Shown: positions 52,293 to 62,415, numbered from the stretch's first letter. The stretch is 63,583 nt of DNA from Flavobacteriales bacterium (GCA_015665275.1 JADFAL010000038.1:1-63583), one strand, 5' to 3'. Made by a program: numbers and translations. The notes: generated from the sequence alone by a model not told the origin.

Positions 52293-52321
52293 AATAAAAA
52301 AGGGAACCCAATTGGATTCCC
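52293..52321 (-). terminator. Rho-independent terminator of gltA
   Basis: GGGAACC (52302-52308) pairs with GGATTCCC (52314-52321) around AATT with one mismatch. On the minus strand it is followed by TTTTTTATTTG. It lies between the convergent FHA and gltA genes. Confidence 0.75.
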
Positions 52322-52344
52322 TCTTCTGAATATTCTTTAATCGA

Positions 52345-53634
52345 TTAACGATTCGCTACATCAACGTAATCACGTTCGTTGGCTCCAGTGTAAATCTGAC
52401 GTGGACGTCCGATTGGTTCACCGTTCTCGATCATTTCTTTCCATTGTGCAATCCATCCTGGAAGACGTCCGATAGCGAACATCACTGTAAACATCTCCGT
52501 TGGAATTCCGATTGCTTTGTAGATGATTCCTGAGTAGAAATCAACGTTCGGGTACAAGTTACGCGCTTTGAAGTACTCGTCTTCCAAAGCAACTTGCTCC
52601 AATTTCTTTGCGATGTCCAACAATGGATCATCCACACCTAGTTTTTCCAATACCTCATCACACGCTTTCTTGATGATCGTCGCACGAGGATCGAAGTTTT
52701 TGTATACACGGTGTCCGAATCCCATCAAACGGAACGGATCTTCTTTGTCTTTTGCTTTTGCTACCCACTTGTCAAGATCACCTCCATCGTTGTGGATTGT
52801 TTCCAACATTTCAATAACTGCTTGATTCGCTCCACCGTGAAGTGGTCCCCAAAGGGCAGAAATACCTGCTGAGATAGAAGCATATAAGTTAGCGTGAGAT
52901 GAACCTACGATACGCACTGTTGAAGTAGAACAGTTTTGCTCGTGATCTGCGTGAAGGATCAACAACTTATTCAATGCTGATACTACTACTGGATCTGGTT
53001 CGTAATCTCCTGTTGGCATGCCGAACATCATGTACAAGAAATTTGCTCCGTAATCCAAATCATTTTTTGGATACATCAACGGATGACGCATTGCGTTTTT
53101 ATATGACCATGCAGCCAAAGTTGGCAATTTCGCAATCAAACGCTGAATCGTCAAATCTTTTGCCTCTGGCGTTCGATTCGGGTCCAAAGATTCAGGGTAG
53201 AAAGTTGATAGTGAACAAACCATGGATGCCATAATTCCCATCGGGTGCGCCTTTGCAGGGTATGCCTCAAAGAATTGTTTCATGTCTTCATGCACCAACG
53301 TGTGATTCGTAATGCTCTCTTGAAAGCTAGCTAACTCAGCTTGAGTTGGTAATTCACCATAGATCAACAAAAACGATACTTCCAAAAAGCTGGCTTTGTC
53401 TGCCAATTGCTCAATAGGATAACCACGGTAACGAAGAATTCCATTCTCACCATCCAAATACGTAATCGCACTTTGACAACTTCCTGTATTCTTAAAACCT
53501 GAATCCAAAGTAATGTATCCACCCGTTGCTCCTCGGAACTTTCCGATGTCAATTCCTTTCTCTTGTTCAGTTCCTTCCACTACAGGTAGCTCGTAAGTCT
53601 TCCCTCCTAATTCTATCTTCGCGATTTCACTCAT
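52345..53634 (-). CDS. gltA: Citrate synthase
   Basis: Condenses oxaloacetate and acetyl-CoA in the TCA cycle. The 429 residues match type II bacterial citrate synthase: an N-terminal beta-rich segment, HADHEQNCSTSTVRIVGSSH near 235, GPLHGGANQAV near 271, GFGHRVYKNFDPRATIIK near 315 and VDFYSGIIYKAIGIP near 370, holding the catalytic His, His, Asp. Length is normal. An exact -7 box lies 53 bases upstream, giving a leader of about 45 bases. Divergent neighbours: the FHA gene (convergent on the left), DPP IV (same strand) to the right. Confidence 0.97.
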   Translation of the reverse strand: MSEIAKIELGGKTYELPVVEGTEQEKGIDIGKFRGATGGYITLDSGFKNTGSCQSAITYLDGENGILRYRGYPIEQLADKASFLEVSFLLIYGELPTQAELASFQESITNHTLVHEDMKQFFEAYPAKAHPMGIMASMVCSLSTFYPESLDPNRTPEAKDLTIQRLIAKLPTLAAWSYKNAMRHPLMYPKNDLDYGANFLYMMFGMPTGDYEPDPVVVSALNKLLILHADHEQNCSTSTVRIVGSSHANLYASISAGISALWGPLHGGANQAVIEMLETIHNDGGDLDKWVAKAKDKEDPFRLMGFGHRVYKNFDPRATIIKKACDEVLEKLGVDDPLLDIAKKLEQVALEDEYFKARNLYPNVDFYSGIIYKAIGIPTEMFTVMFAIGRLPGWIAQWKEMIENGEPIGRPRQIYTGANERDYVDVANR

Positions 53635-53687
53635 TTTTCTATCTAAATCTTATCTATTTATTCAGTTCGGTCGCCTAAGATAATACA

Positions 53688-53695
53688 CAAATTTA
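53688..53695 (-). promoter_or_regulatory. -7 box of gltA
   Basis: TAAATTTG on the minus strand, exact TAnnTTTG, 53 bases before the ATG at 53634. No -33 TTG at the usual spacing. Confidence 0.45.
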
Positions 53696-53730
53696 TTTCT
53701 ATCAAGACTTCCTGTGAATAAGTATTCTAC

Positions 53731-55890
53731 CTATAAATTTTCCAGGGTATATTTATACATCATTCGGAAGAGATGATTGCGTGTATTTCCTCCGAAAATA
53801 CCGTGATTTTTGTTCGGGTAAATGAACAAATCAAAATCCTTGTCAGCGGCAACCAATGCGTTCACCATCTCCATTGTATTCTGGTAATGAACGTTGTCAT
53901 CACCCGATCCGTGAATTAATAAATAGTTTCCTTTAAGTTTTTCCACGTGATTGATGGGGGAGTTGTCATCGTATCCAGATGCGTTCTCAGCCGGGGTGCG
54001 CATAAATCGCTCCGTGTAAATGTTGTCGTAGTACCGCCAGCTCGTAACCGGAGCAACCGCAATTCCCATTTTAAAGTAATCAGCTCCTTTGGTCATCGCG
54101 AGAGAAGTCATAAAGCCACCATAACTCCATCCCATAATTCCAATGCGGGCTGGGTCAACGTAAGGCATTGTTTGCAATTCTTTGGCTACAGCGATGAAGT
54201 CTTCGGTCTCTAATTTCCCAAGTTCAAGATACGTACTCTTCTTAAATGCTTCTCCGCGACGCATTGTTCCTCTAGGATCTACGGAAACTACGATGTAGCC
54301 GCTTTGTACTAATAGTTGATGATACATCAAATTGAATCCACCCCATGAATCTGAAACAGTATTCGATCCCGGACCTCCATAAATATTGATGTAAACCGGA
54401 TATTTTTTGCTCGGATCAAAATCTGCAGGTTTGATCACCCATCCGTTCAATTCTGTTTCGTGTCCTTTAAACTTTACGAATTCTTTCTTCCCCAAATTGT
54501 ATGGTGCCAGCTTATCCATTAAGGCCTTGTTGTCTTCCATTACAGTGATTTCCTTTCCTTTGCTGTTGCATAAGGTGTAAACGGGCGCCGTATTTGCGGT
54601 GGAGTAGGTTTTAATGAAATACTTCATTCCATTAGAGAAATCTGCTTCGCTGGTACCATGCATTTCGCTGATACATTCTTTCTTTGAACCGTCCAATTTG
54701 ATTTTATGAATCGTTTGATACAGCGGTCCAGATTCCGCAGACGAGAAGTATACTACATTCTTAGCATCGATTCCGTAGCAGTCTATAACATCCCAATTAC
54801 CGCTGGTTACTGCACGAGATTCTCCGTCAAAGGTCAATGCATAAATATGATTGTACCCATCTTGCTCGCTTGTTCGAAGGATGGTATTACCGTCTTCAAG
54901 GATCAACAGGTTGTCATCGATTTCAACGTATGTTTTTGAAGTCTCCGTGTAGAAGGCCTTAGTTTCCATTTTTGCATCATTAATCGTCATCAAATGATAT
55001 TTCAATTCGTTCTGATGACGGTTCAATGTCTGAAGCACCAATTTATTTTCCGTTTTCGACCATTGCAAACGAGGAATATATTCGTATTCGCCTAGGTTGA
55101 TGTTCATTCGATTTGTTCCATTTACGTCGATTACATACGCTGTAACTTTCGAATTGTCTTCACCCGCTTTCGGGTATTTGAAGGTGTACAAATCTGGGTA
55201 CAATTCATTGAAGTATTTCATGGTGTATTCCTGCACGTCAGATTCATTAAAGCGAAGGAATGAAATCCACTTGCTATCGGGAGACCATCCGTAAGCTTTC
55301 GTAATGGCGAATTCTTCTTCGTACACCCAGTCTGTAGTACCGTTGATGACCTTGTTGGTTTCTCCATCTTGTGTCAATTGCGTCACTTTTCCCGAAGCAA
55401 TGTCTTTTACATATAAGTTGTTTTCGAAGATGTACGATACTTTTTTACCATCAGGAGAATACTCAGCCAGTGTTTGCGGTTCGCGCTCTGCGTCCAGGGG
55501 TTGAACCTCATTGGTGTTCAAATCGATCAGGTAATAAACGGCACTGTAGCTTCTGCGATAGATGGCTTCCGTTTTTGTAGAGATCAATGCTTTGGTTTCA
55601 TCGGCATTAAAGCTGTAATCGTCCATACCAATATTTGCCAACAAGTCCGGAGCAATAATTGTTTCTCCTTCCCCCTCGTAATCTGAGAACTTATGTTTCG
55701 TTACCGAAAGGCCGTCAGGAGTTTTTGTTGTTTTTGAGAAATAATTCCCGTCATCCATAGATCGAAATCCAGCAACTGATGCAGGGAAAAATTCATAGTA
55801 TTTCCAGATTTTTTCAACAGTTATTTTCTTGTCTTGCCCGTAAGCAACAGAAATGCTGCAAATACAGATGAAAAGGATAAGATGTTTCAT
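53731..55890 (-). CDS. Dipeptidyl peptidase IV (family S9B)
   Basis: Exported serine exopeptidase releasing Xaa-Pro dipeptides from peptide N-termini. The signal peptide (1-18, ends SVAYG) is followed by an eight-bladed propeller (about 40-460; WVYEEEFAITKAYGWSPDSK carries the Glu pair that grips the peptide N-terminus, near 190-200), then the alpha/beta hydrolase: GWSYGGFMTSLAM with Ser589, the Asp in HGSGDDNVHYQN near 665 and His in KNHGIFGG near 695. Length (719) is normal. A one-mismatch -7 box (TATTTTTA, 55920-55913) lies 22 bases before the ATG. It may complement secreted proteases such as the 1619-residue one by peptide uptake. Confidence 0.94.
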   Translation of the reverse strand: MKHLILFICICSISVAYGQDKKITVEKIWKYYEFFPASVAGFRSMDDGNYFSKTTKTPDGLSVTKHKFSDYEGEGETIIAPDLLANIGMDDYSFNADETKALISTKTEAIYRRSYSAVYYLIDLNTNEVQPLDAEREPQTLAEYSPDGKKVSYIFENNLYVKDIASGKVTQLTQDGETNKVINGTTDWVYEEEFAITKAYGWSPDSKWISFLRFNESDVQEYTMKYFNELYPDLYTFKYPKAGEDNSKVTAYVIDVNGTNRMNINLGEYEYIPRLQWSKTENKLVLQTLNRHQNELKYHLMTINDAKMETKAFYTETSKTYVEIDDNLLILEDGNTILRTSEQDGYNHIYALTFDGESRAVTSGNWDVIDCYGIDAKNVVYFSSAESGPLYQTIHKIKLDGSKKECISEMHGTSEADFSNGMKYFIKTYSTANTAPVYTLCNSKGKEITVMEDNKALMDKLAPYNLGKKEFVKFKGHETELNGWVIKPADFDPSKKYPVYINIYGGPGSNTVSDSWGGFNLMYHQLLVQSGYIVVSVDPRGTMRRGEAFKKSTYLELGKLETEDFIAVAKELQTMPYVDPARIGIMGWSYGGFMTSLAMTKGADYFKMGIAVAPVTSWRYYDNIYTERFMRTPAENASGYDDNSPINHVEKLKGNYLLIHGSGDDNVHYQNTMEMVNALVAADKDFDLFIYPNKNHGIFGGNTRNHLFRMMYKYTLENL

Positions 55891-56230
55891 GGTCGATTTT
55901 AAAATTTCCGATTAAAAATACTGATACTTTTCTCCACTAAACCGGATTAGGCTGAAAACATTAACCCATTGTTAATATTTATTTAGTGTAGGCACGGAGT
56001 TTTTGTCATACATTTGCACCGTATCGGCCTTGTGTTCTCCTTGATATCGCATCTGATTGAAACCACAAAGTCGTGAAACACAGAGACAATGAACTAATGC
56101 AATTACCCACATCGGTGAATATTACCATTCAAAGATGTATACTACTTCAAGAGATCGAACTCAACGGTCCTGTGCATTATTTCGTTGTACCTATTGTTAA
56201 TTCGTAACACTTATTTAATCGTTTTCAGCT
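55891..56230. other. Intergenic region with divergent promoters and one tiny reading frame
   Basis: 340 bases between DPP IV (-) and the lamin-tail gene (+). It contains the DPP IV -7-like site (55913-55920), an exact plus-strand TACATTTG box (56009-56016) far upstream of 56231, and a 44-codon plus-strand frame 56073-56207 with GTG start (MKHRDNELMQLP...). The leader from 56009 would be about 210 bases long. No hairpin terminator seen. Confidence 0.5.
56009..56016 (+). promoter_or_regulatory. -7 box for the 56231 cluster (long leader)
   Basis: TACATTTG, exact match, 214 bases before the ATG at 56231. It would give a long leader that includes the small 56073-56207 frame. No TTG at 17-23 bases upstream. 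Confidence 0.4.
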
Positions 56231-57211
56231 ATGAAAAGAACATTACTTTTTTTAGGAACTGTCTTCATGGGCGTATCTGCTTCTGCTCAAGATTGTTCTG
56301 ATCTATTTATCTCCGAGTACGTAGAGGGGGTAAGTAACAACAAAGCACTAGAAATTTATAACCCAACAGATCAACCTATTGATTTGTCGCAGTACTTCGT
56401 TGCTCGATACAGCAATGGTTCGACTTCGCACACATCGGCTCAAACAGCTTCTATTGCCGTTGAGTTGGTAGGTACCTTGGCACCGTATTCAACGCATGTT
56501 GCTGTAATCGATAAACGTGATTCTACCGGAACTGGGCAAGAGGCACCAGTATGGGATGAGTTGCAAGCAGTTGCTGACGAATTCTACAGCCCTGTTTACG
56601 ATCAGTCATATGCATTCTACTTTAACGGTAACGATGCATTGATTCTTTACAAAGGAAACATTAGCGATATCGGTAACCAGCAAGTTATTGATGTATTCGG
56701 AAAAGTGGGTGAGAATCCAGGTCCTGATTCAGGATGGTCTACAGGCTTCCCGTACAATGATGGTTCAGGAGTTATTGTTTCACAAGATCATTCATTGATC
56801 CGTAAGGCATCAATAATGACAGGACAAATCAATCCTTTCCCTTCTTTCTTTGATCCATTATTAGAGTGGGATTCAATTCCAGCATTGATCGAAGTACAAG
56901 GAAACACAACAGGAAACTGGGCATCTTTAGGATCACATTCTTGTGATTGTGCTCAAGGAAGCGTTAACGAAATTGCAAACGTTGTCAATGTAACTGTTGC
57001 TCCGAACCCATCAAACGGTTCATTCACTGTAGGTAACATCATCAGTTTTACAAACGTTCAGGTGATCAATTCATTGGGACAAGAAGTGTACGCTGTTAAG
57101 AACAACGGACAGACTTCTCTTACAATTGATCTTTCAGAGCGACGTGGAGTATACTTCGTGAAGCTTTCAGGTGAAGGTGATGCGGTAACGCGTCGTGTTA
57201 TTATCAAATAA
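56231..57211 (+). CDS. T9SS-secreted lamin-tail-domain protein, 326 residues
   Basis: Extracellular protein: signal peptide (1-19, ends SASA), then a lamin tail domain (about 22-210; CSDLFISEYVEGVSNNKALE, IYNPTDQPIDLSQYFVARYS) and a T9SS sorting domain in the last 75 residues (VAPNPSNGSFTVGN, SLGQEVYAVKNNG, RGVYFVKLSGEGDAVTRR). Bacterial LTD domains often come with extracellular nucleases and are thought to help bind nucleic acid or anchor the protein, without catalysis of their own. Here it precedes a TonB receptor and a T9SS nuclease, which fits that role. A terminator hairpin follows directly. Confidence 0.88.
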   Translation: MKRTLLFLGTVFMGVSASAQDCSDLFISEYVEGVSNNKALEIYNPTDQPIDLSQYFVARYSNGSTSHTSAQTASIAVELVGTLAPYSTHVAVIDKRDSTGTGQEAPVWDELQAVADEFYSPVYDQSYAFYFNGNDALILYKGNISDIGNQQVIDVFGKVGENPGPDSGWSTGFPYNDGSGVIVSQDHSLIRKASIMTGQINPFPSFFDPLLEWDSIPALIEVQGNTTGNWASLGSHSCDCAQGSVNEIANVVNVTVAPNPSNGSFTVGNIISFTNVQVINSLGQEVYAVKNNGQTSLTIDLSERRGVYFVKLSGEGDAVTRRVIIK

Positions 57212-57223
57212 GATTTTATTCAT

Positions 57224-57253
57224 GGTCCTTGACTTCGGTTGAGGACCTTTTTT
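57224..57253 (+). terminator. Strong terminator with cUUCGg loop
   Basis: Ten-base stem (57224-57233 with 57238-57247, two G-T pairs) closed by an extra-stable UUCG tetraloop and followed by six T. It separates the lamin-tail gene from the TonB receptor, although the next ATG is only 12 bases further on. Confidence 0.9.
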
Positions 57254-57264
57254 ATTCATAGGCA

Positions 57265-60117
57265 ATGAAAGCAATTCTAGTTGTTCTTGCTTCGTTTCTT
57301 GCGATGGCTTCTTATGCCCAAAAAGGAACGTTGAGTGGAACTATCACTGATAACGTATCAAAGCAACCTGTTGTAGGAGCAAAAATTGTGTTCTCTTCCG
57401 AATTTCGTGCAATTACCGATTACGATGGAAATTACAGCATCAAGGATATTCCATACGGGTCGTACGAAGGAACTATTACAATGCTTGGTTTTGATACTCT
57501 AGCTATTTCAGTTAATATCGATCAGCCCCAAGTTTCCAACGATATCATTTTAGGCGGAAGTCAGGAGTTGGATGAGGTACGAGTAATTGGAAACATTGCA
57601 GAGGATCGTAAAACACCCGTAGCGAAAACAACGTTAGATGCCAAAGCTATTCGCGAGGAACTCGGTTCGCAAGATTTGCCCATGATTTTAAACTCTACAC
57701 CAGGGGTTCACGCTACTGAGCAAGGAGGTGGTGATGGAGATGCACGTATTACTATTCGTGGATTCAACCAGCGAAACGTTGGGGTGATGATAGATGGAGT
57801 ACCTGTGAACGACATGGAGAACGGATGGGTATACTGGTCGAACTGGTTCGGTTTGGACAATATTACATCTCAAATTCAGGTACAACGTGGATTGGGCGCT
57901 ACGAAATTGGCCATGCCATCTGTTGGAGGTACCATGAATATCCTTACGAAGAATACAGGAGGTAAAAGAGAAATTACCGCACGTCAAGAATACGGTACAG
58001 GAAACTTCTTGAGAACTTCTGTTTCTTACAAATCCGGAACATTGAAAAATGGATGGGGAGTATTGTTCTCTGGTTCATACAAACAAGGCGACGGTTGGGT
58101 AAACGGATTGAGCACACAAGGTGGATTCTATTACCTAAAAGTCCAAAAGAAATTAGATAAGCACGTCATCTCATTGAGTGGGTTTGGTGCGCCTCAACAG
58201 CACGGTCAGCGTGCTTTCCAACAAGGAATTTCGTACTGGGATAAAGAGTACGGTAGAAACATGTTCGAAGGAAGCGATGAATTGTACAACATTATCACGC
58301 GCTACCGAACGGATGGAGATTACAATGCCTATACTCAAGGATTGCAGTCGCAAGGATTGAATGCCTTTTCGGTACAACAGTACATGACGAATTATGTCGA
58401 TACCACAGGGGCTGAAAACCGAGGAGTTCGATACAATGAGCATTACGGATACAGAACAATTAATGGTGAGCGCCAACTATTCAATGAGCGCCGCAACTAT
58501 TACCATAAGCCACAAATTACCTTGAAGGATTTCTGGAAAGTCAATGACAAATTGTCGATCTCCAATATGGTGTATACTTCCATCGGTCGTGGTGGCGGAC
58601 AACGCTATTTCAATTCCAGTTCCACCATCATCGCAGATGAAGATGGTTTGGTTGATTGGGATCAGATCGTTCAGAACAATCAGTATACAACTTTCGGAGG
58701 TCAGCAGCTTCCAACGATTGATCCTTTTTACGATCCTACAATGTTGAAGTCGTCTCAAATTTTGTCTGCTTCGGTAAACAATCATTTTTGGTTGGGAGGC
58801 TTGTCTCAGTTCGATTATGATCATACGCCATACCTTTCATTTGCTGGAGGATTGGATTACCGCTACTACAAAGGACAGCATTATAACGAAGTATTGGACC
58901 TTTTAGGAGGAGAGTACTTTGTGAATACGCAGGATCAGAATGCTGCATCTGACATGAAGCAGGTTGGGGATAAAATTGGTCGTCAGCCATGGCACAACAA
59001 TCGTGATGGATTGGTTCAGTGGGCGGGAGCATTCGGTCAAATGGAATACTCGAAAGGAGCTTGGACTGCCTTTGTAAATGCATCAGTTGTTGCGAACTTC
59101 TATAAAGGAATTGATTACTTCCGTGGTAGACAGATGGTTTTGTCTGATACAATTTTAGAGATCGGATATGACGATGTAATTACCCATAACGGAGCAACGT
59201 ACGATCGCAATTCCCAAGGGCTTCGTGATCACCAAACGGATTGGGTAAATAAAACAGGATTTACCTTTAAAACAGGAGCCAATTACAACGTTACGGAGAA
59301 GCAAAATGTTTTTGTAAATGTTGGGTACTTGTCTAGAACACCAATGTTTAACAATGTAATCGATAACCAGAACAACCGCGTTTTTGATACGCTTGTAAAT
59401 GAAAACATTCTAGCCTTCGAATTCGGATATGGCTTCCGTTCAAAGAAAGTGAGCTTGAATGTGAATGGTTACTTTACGAATTGGACCAACCGTCCACTGC
59501 CATTTGGGTTGTCTGTTCAAGACCCTCTGGATCCTTTGGAAGTGATTATTGTGAACATTCCGGGGATGGATGCACGTCACATGGGGATTGAAGTTGATGG
59601 AGTTTACCGTATTAATAAGAAAATCACGCTTGAAGGAATGGCAAGTATCGGAGACTGGATTTGGAATTCAGCAGAAGATATTGTGGTATACAACGACACG
59701 ATTACATTTGATGCGCGTGGTGTACATGTGGGGGACGCTGCTCAATCGACGTATGCAGCATCAATTCGATGGGCACCGATCAAAGGAGGGTATTTGAAAT
59801 TGAAATACACGTATTTTGATCGTTACTACACAGATTTCGATCCAATTTCATTGACAGGTGCAACCGCTGGTCGTGATTCATGGCAAATGCCAGATTACGG
59901 ATTGATGAGTTTGCATGCAGGGTATCGATTACCATTGAAAGAAACAACACTGAGCTTCCGCGCGAATGTCATCAACTTGTTGAATACAACCTACATTCTT
60001 GATGGGACAAATAATAGAAACTTTGATGAAGCGGAGGATAATTTCAATGCACAGTCAGCATCGGTATTCTTTGGACAAGGAATTCGTTTCAACGTTTCCG
60101 TTGGATTTGAATTTTAA
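57265..60117 (+). CDS. TonB-dependent outer-membrane receptor with carboxypeptidase-like domain
   Basis: Active transporter of 950 residues. A signal peptide (1-18) precedes a carboxypeptidase-regulatory-like domain (about 20-105; LSGTITDNVSKQPVVGAKIV, DYDGNYSIKDIPYGSYEGTI), a TonB box-like stretch DEVRVIG near 107, then the plug (LPMILNSTPGVHATEQGGGD, IRGFNQRNVGVMIDGVPVND near 165-200) and a 22-strand barrel ending NVSVGFEF. No SusD partner lies next to it, so it is not a classical Sus pair. Substrate is inferred from its neighbours (nuclease, nucleotidase): nucleotides, nucleosides or phosphate are possible. It is 27 bases from the nuclease gene and probably co-transcribed. Confidence 0.92.
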   Translation: MKAILVVLASFLAMASYAQKGTLSGTITDNVSKQPVVGAKIVFSSEFRAITDYDGNYSIKDIPYGSYEGTITMLGFDTLAISVNIDQPQVSNDIILGGSQELDEVRVIGNIAEDRKTPVAKTTLDAKAIREELGSQDLPMILNSTPGVHATEQGGGDGDARITIRGFNQRNVGVMIDGVPVNDMENGWVYWSNWFGLDNITSQIQVQRGLGATKLAMPSVGGTMNILTKNTGGKREITARQEYGTGNFLRTSVSYKSGTLKNGWGVLFSGSYKQGDGWVNGLSTQGGFYYLKVQKKLDKHVISLSGFGAPQQHGQRAFQQGISYWDKEYGRNMFEGSDELYNIITRYRTDGDYNAYTQGLQSQGLNAFSVQQYMTNYVDTTGAENRGVRYNEHYGYRTINGERQLFNERRNYYHKPQITLKDFWKVNDKLSISNMVYTSIGRGGGQRYFNSSSTIIADEDGLVDWDQIVQNNQYTTFGGQQLPTIDPFYDPTMLKSSQILSASVNNHFWLGGLSQFDYDHTPYLSFAGGLDYRYYKGQHYNEVLDLLGGEYFVNTQDQNAASDMKQVGDKIGRQPWHNNRDGLVQWAGAFGQMEYSKGAWTAFVNASVVANFYKGIDYFRGRQMVLSDTILEIGYDDVITHNGATYDRNSQGLRDHQTDWVNKTGFTFKTGANYNVTEKQNVFVNVGYLSRTPMFNNVIDNQNNRVFDTLVNENILAFEFGYGFRSKKVSLNVNGYFTNWTNRPLPFGLSVQDPLDPLEVIIVNIPGMDARHMGIEVDGVYRINKKITLEGMASIGDWIWNSAEDIVVYNDTITFDARGVHVGDAAQSTYAASIRWAPIKGGYLKLKYTYFDRYYTDFDPISLTGATAGRDSWQMPDYGLMSLHAGYRLPLKETTLSFRANVINLLNTTYILDGTNNRNFDEAEDNFNAQSASVFFGQGIRFNVSVGFEF

Positions 60118-60144
60118 ATTAGAATTAGCAACAAACATAACAGT

Positions 60145-62415
60145 ATGAGAAAAATAGGATTAATCATTGCAGTGCTTACAGGAAGCTTCTTTTCGTTTGC
60201 ACAGCTGAACATTGCCGATGCGCGTACCTTCGGTATCGGTTCTACAGTGACGATTTCTGGAATCGCAACCAACGGCGGGGAATTAGGGCCTATCCGATAC
60301 GTACAAGATGCTACGGCAGGATTGGCGTGTTATGGAGGACCAATGACAGGTGTAAATGAAGGTGATTCAATCACTGTAACTGGACCGCTTATTGAATTTT
60401 CAGGATTGTTGGAGATTTCAATTGTACAGAGTGTTACCGTGCACAATCAAGCAGTGGTTCCACCAACGCCTTTGAATATTCCAATTACTTCTGCCGCAGA
60501 ATCATTGGAGTCGCAGTTGGTTGAGATTGAAAATGTAACATTCGTTCAATCTGGAAACTTTTCAGGAAACACGACTTATCAGATTACAGATGGTACCAAT
60601 CAATTGGATGTGCGTGTAAATAGCGGAACGAACTTGGTTGGGACAGCAATTCCTGGAGGGCCGATAACCATTACTGGACCACTTGGACAGTTCAACGCAA
60701 ACTATCAGATTGTACCACGTTCTACGAATGATGTCGTAACGTACGTGGCGCCATTGTATGAAATCAACGTTTTGTTGGATGGATCAACTGTGCTACACAC
60801 ATCTGATTATTTCATTGGAAGTTCATCTTCTGTATCCGTAGAAATCGAAAACTACGGAACACAAGATTTGATCGTTTCTGGAGCAACGTTTACAGGTCCA
60901 GATGCAGGAGACTTCAACTCAAACATTGGAGCACCTACTATTGCTGGAGGAAGTTCTCAAACATTTACAATTAACTACGCGCCTTCAAATACGGGTTCAC
61001 ACTTTGCAACATTAGAGATCGCATCAAACGACGCAGACGAGAATCCTTACATTATCAATTTTGAAGGGGTAGGAACAGATAACTTGGCAACTGAGCCAAC
61101 ATCAAATCCGACAGGGTTGACATTCCCTACTGTAGAAGCATACACAGTGAATGGAACCTATGCTGCAGGAACTGGAGCAACGAACTATTTAGTATTGTGG
61201 AAGACAGGAAGTGCAATTACCGGAGTCCCAATGGACGGAAACACATATTTACGTGGTGATGTTGTTGGAGACGCAAAAGTTGCCTATGCAGGACCGGGAA
61301 CTACATTCACACCTCGCGGTGTAATCGCGAATCAGGATTATCACTTTGCAGTGTATGCATTTAACGGCCAATCGGGTTATGAAAACTACCAAGCGACTTC
61401 ACCAGCTACAGGAAACGTAACAAGCGGCGGGTCAAACATTGGAAGTTACTACGGAAGCATCACAGCAGCTTCTTCTTCATTGCATACCGACTTACAAGCA
61501 TTGATCAATCCGCATACAGAAGTATCATACTTCTTGTACAAGTTGACGTTGATGGATCAGTTCGAGGTTCGTGACACAACTGGAGGGCAGTCCTTCGTTG
61601 AATGTGCGTACACAGGAGAACGTTACGTATTTGATGATCCATTTGATTGGACTGCGACAGGGTACAGCCGTGAGCATACGTTTGCACATTCATGGATGCC
61701 AACATTCCCAGCAGATCAGCCAGAAGAGCCAGAGTACAACGATCAACACAACTTGTACCCGGCAAACTTGGCTGAAGCAAACTCGCCTCGTAGTAACCTA
61801 CCTTTGGGAGAGATTGACGGAAACGTTGTAGATTCATACTTGGAAGGAGCCACTGGGTTTAGTGGAAGTCAATTGGTATATGAGCCGAGAGACAGTCAGA
61901 AAGGAAACGCAGCACGTGCGATTTTCTATATGGTAACTTGTTATGGGTTCCCATTGACAGGAAATTTGAATGCAGACGAACAAGATCAAGATTTATTGAA
62001 ATCGTGGCACTTTAATGATGTGCCTGACAACTACGAAATTGCACGTCACGAGTTTATTTACAACCAACAAGGTAACCGTAACCCGTATATTGATTCAATT
62101 GCATGGGCTTGTTTCGTTGATTTTGATGCATTTGGATATGATGCGACGAACTGTAACTTGAGCATTGAAGATCAGGTTCAGAACAGCATGGTTGTGTATC
62201 CAGTACCAGCGACTGAGAACGTATATGTTCAGGTGAACGGAACGAAAATTACGAGCTACGAAGTGATCGACATGCAAGGACGTGTTGTTGCTTCTACTAA
62301 GGATGCAAACGAAGATGTCGTTATTTTCAACTCCAATGAATTTGAATCCGGAAGCTACATTGTAAAAGTTGTAACACCATTTGGTGAGGCACAACGCAAA
62401 ATGATCATTGAATAA
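60145..62415 (+). CDS. T9SS-secreted endonuclease I-family nuclease, multidomain
   Basis: Protein of 756 residues. After a signal peptide (1-20) come two OB-like modules (about 20-200; DUF5689-like; VTISGIATNGGELGPIRYVQ), an Ig/HYDIN-type choice-of-anchor D module (about 210-320; IVSGATFTGPDAGDFNSNIG), a fibronectin-like module (about 325-425), and the endonuclease I domain (about 440-670) with YSREHTFAHSWMP (R509-E510-H511) and NDQHNLYPANLAEANSPRSN near 535. The last 75 residues are a T9SS tail (YPVPATENVYVQVNG, IDMQGRVVASTKD). It should degrade external DNA or RNA without strict sequence preference. Its stop shares one base with the next start (TAATG). Confidence 0.9.
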   Translation: MRKIGLIIAVLTGSFFSFAQLNIADARTFGIGSTVTISGIATNGGELGPIRYVQDATAGLACYGGPMTGVNEGDSITVTGPLIEFSGLLEISIVQSVTVHNQAVVPPTPLNIPITSAAESLESQLVEIENVTFVQSGNFSGNTTYQITDGTNQLDVRVNSGTNLVGTAIPGGPITITGPLGQFNANYQIVPRSTNDVVTYVAPLYEINVLLDGSTVLHTSDYFIGSSSSVSVEIENYGTQDLIVSGATFTGPDAGDFNSNIGAPTIAGGSSQTFTINYAPSNTGSHFATLEIASNDADENPYIINFEGVGTDNLATEPTSNPTGLTFPTVEAYTVNGTYAAGTGATNYLVLWKTGSAITGVPMDGNTYLRGDVVGDAKVAYAGPGTTFTPRGVIANQDYHFAVYAFNGQSGYENYQATSPATGNVTSGGSNIGSYYGSITAASSSLHTDLQALINPHTEVSYFLYKLTLMDQFEVRDTTGGQSFVECAYTGERYVFDDPFDWTATGYSREHTFAHSWMPTFPADQPEEPEYNDQHNLYPANLAEANSPRSNLPLGEIDGNVVDSYLEGATGFSGSQLVYEPRDSQKGNAARAIFYMVTCYGFPLTGNLNADEQDQDLLKSWHFNDVPDNYEIARHEFIYNQQGNRNPYIDSIAWACFVDFDAFGYDATNCNLSIEDQVQNSMVVYPVPATENVYVQVNGTKITSYEVIDMQGRVVASTKDANEDVVIFNSNEFESGSYIVKVVTPFGEAQRKMIIE

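Noticed and set aside
56073-56207. Small frame as a certain gene
   Set aside because: It is too short to call from composition alone; kept only as a low-confidence finding.
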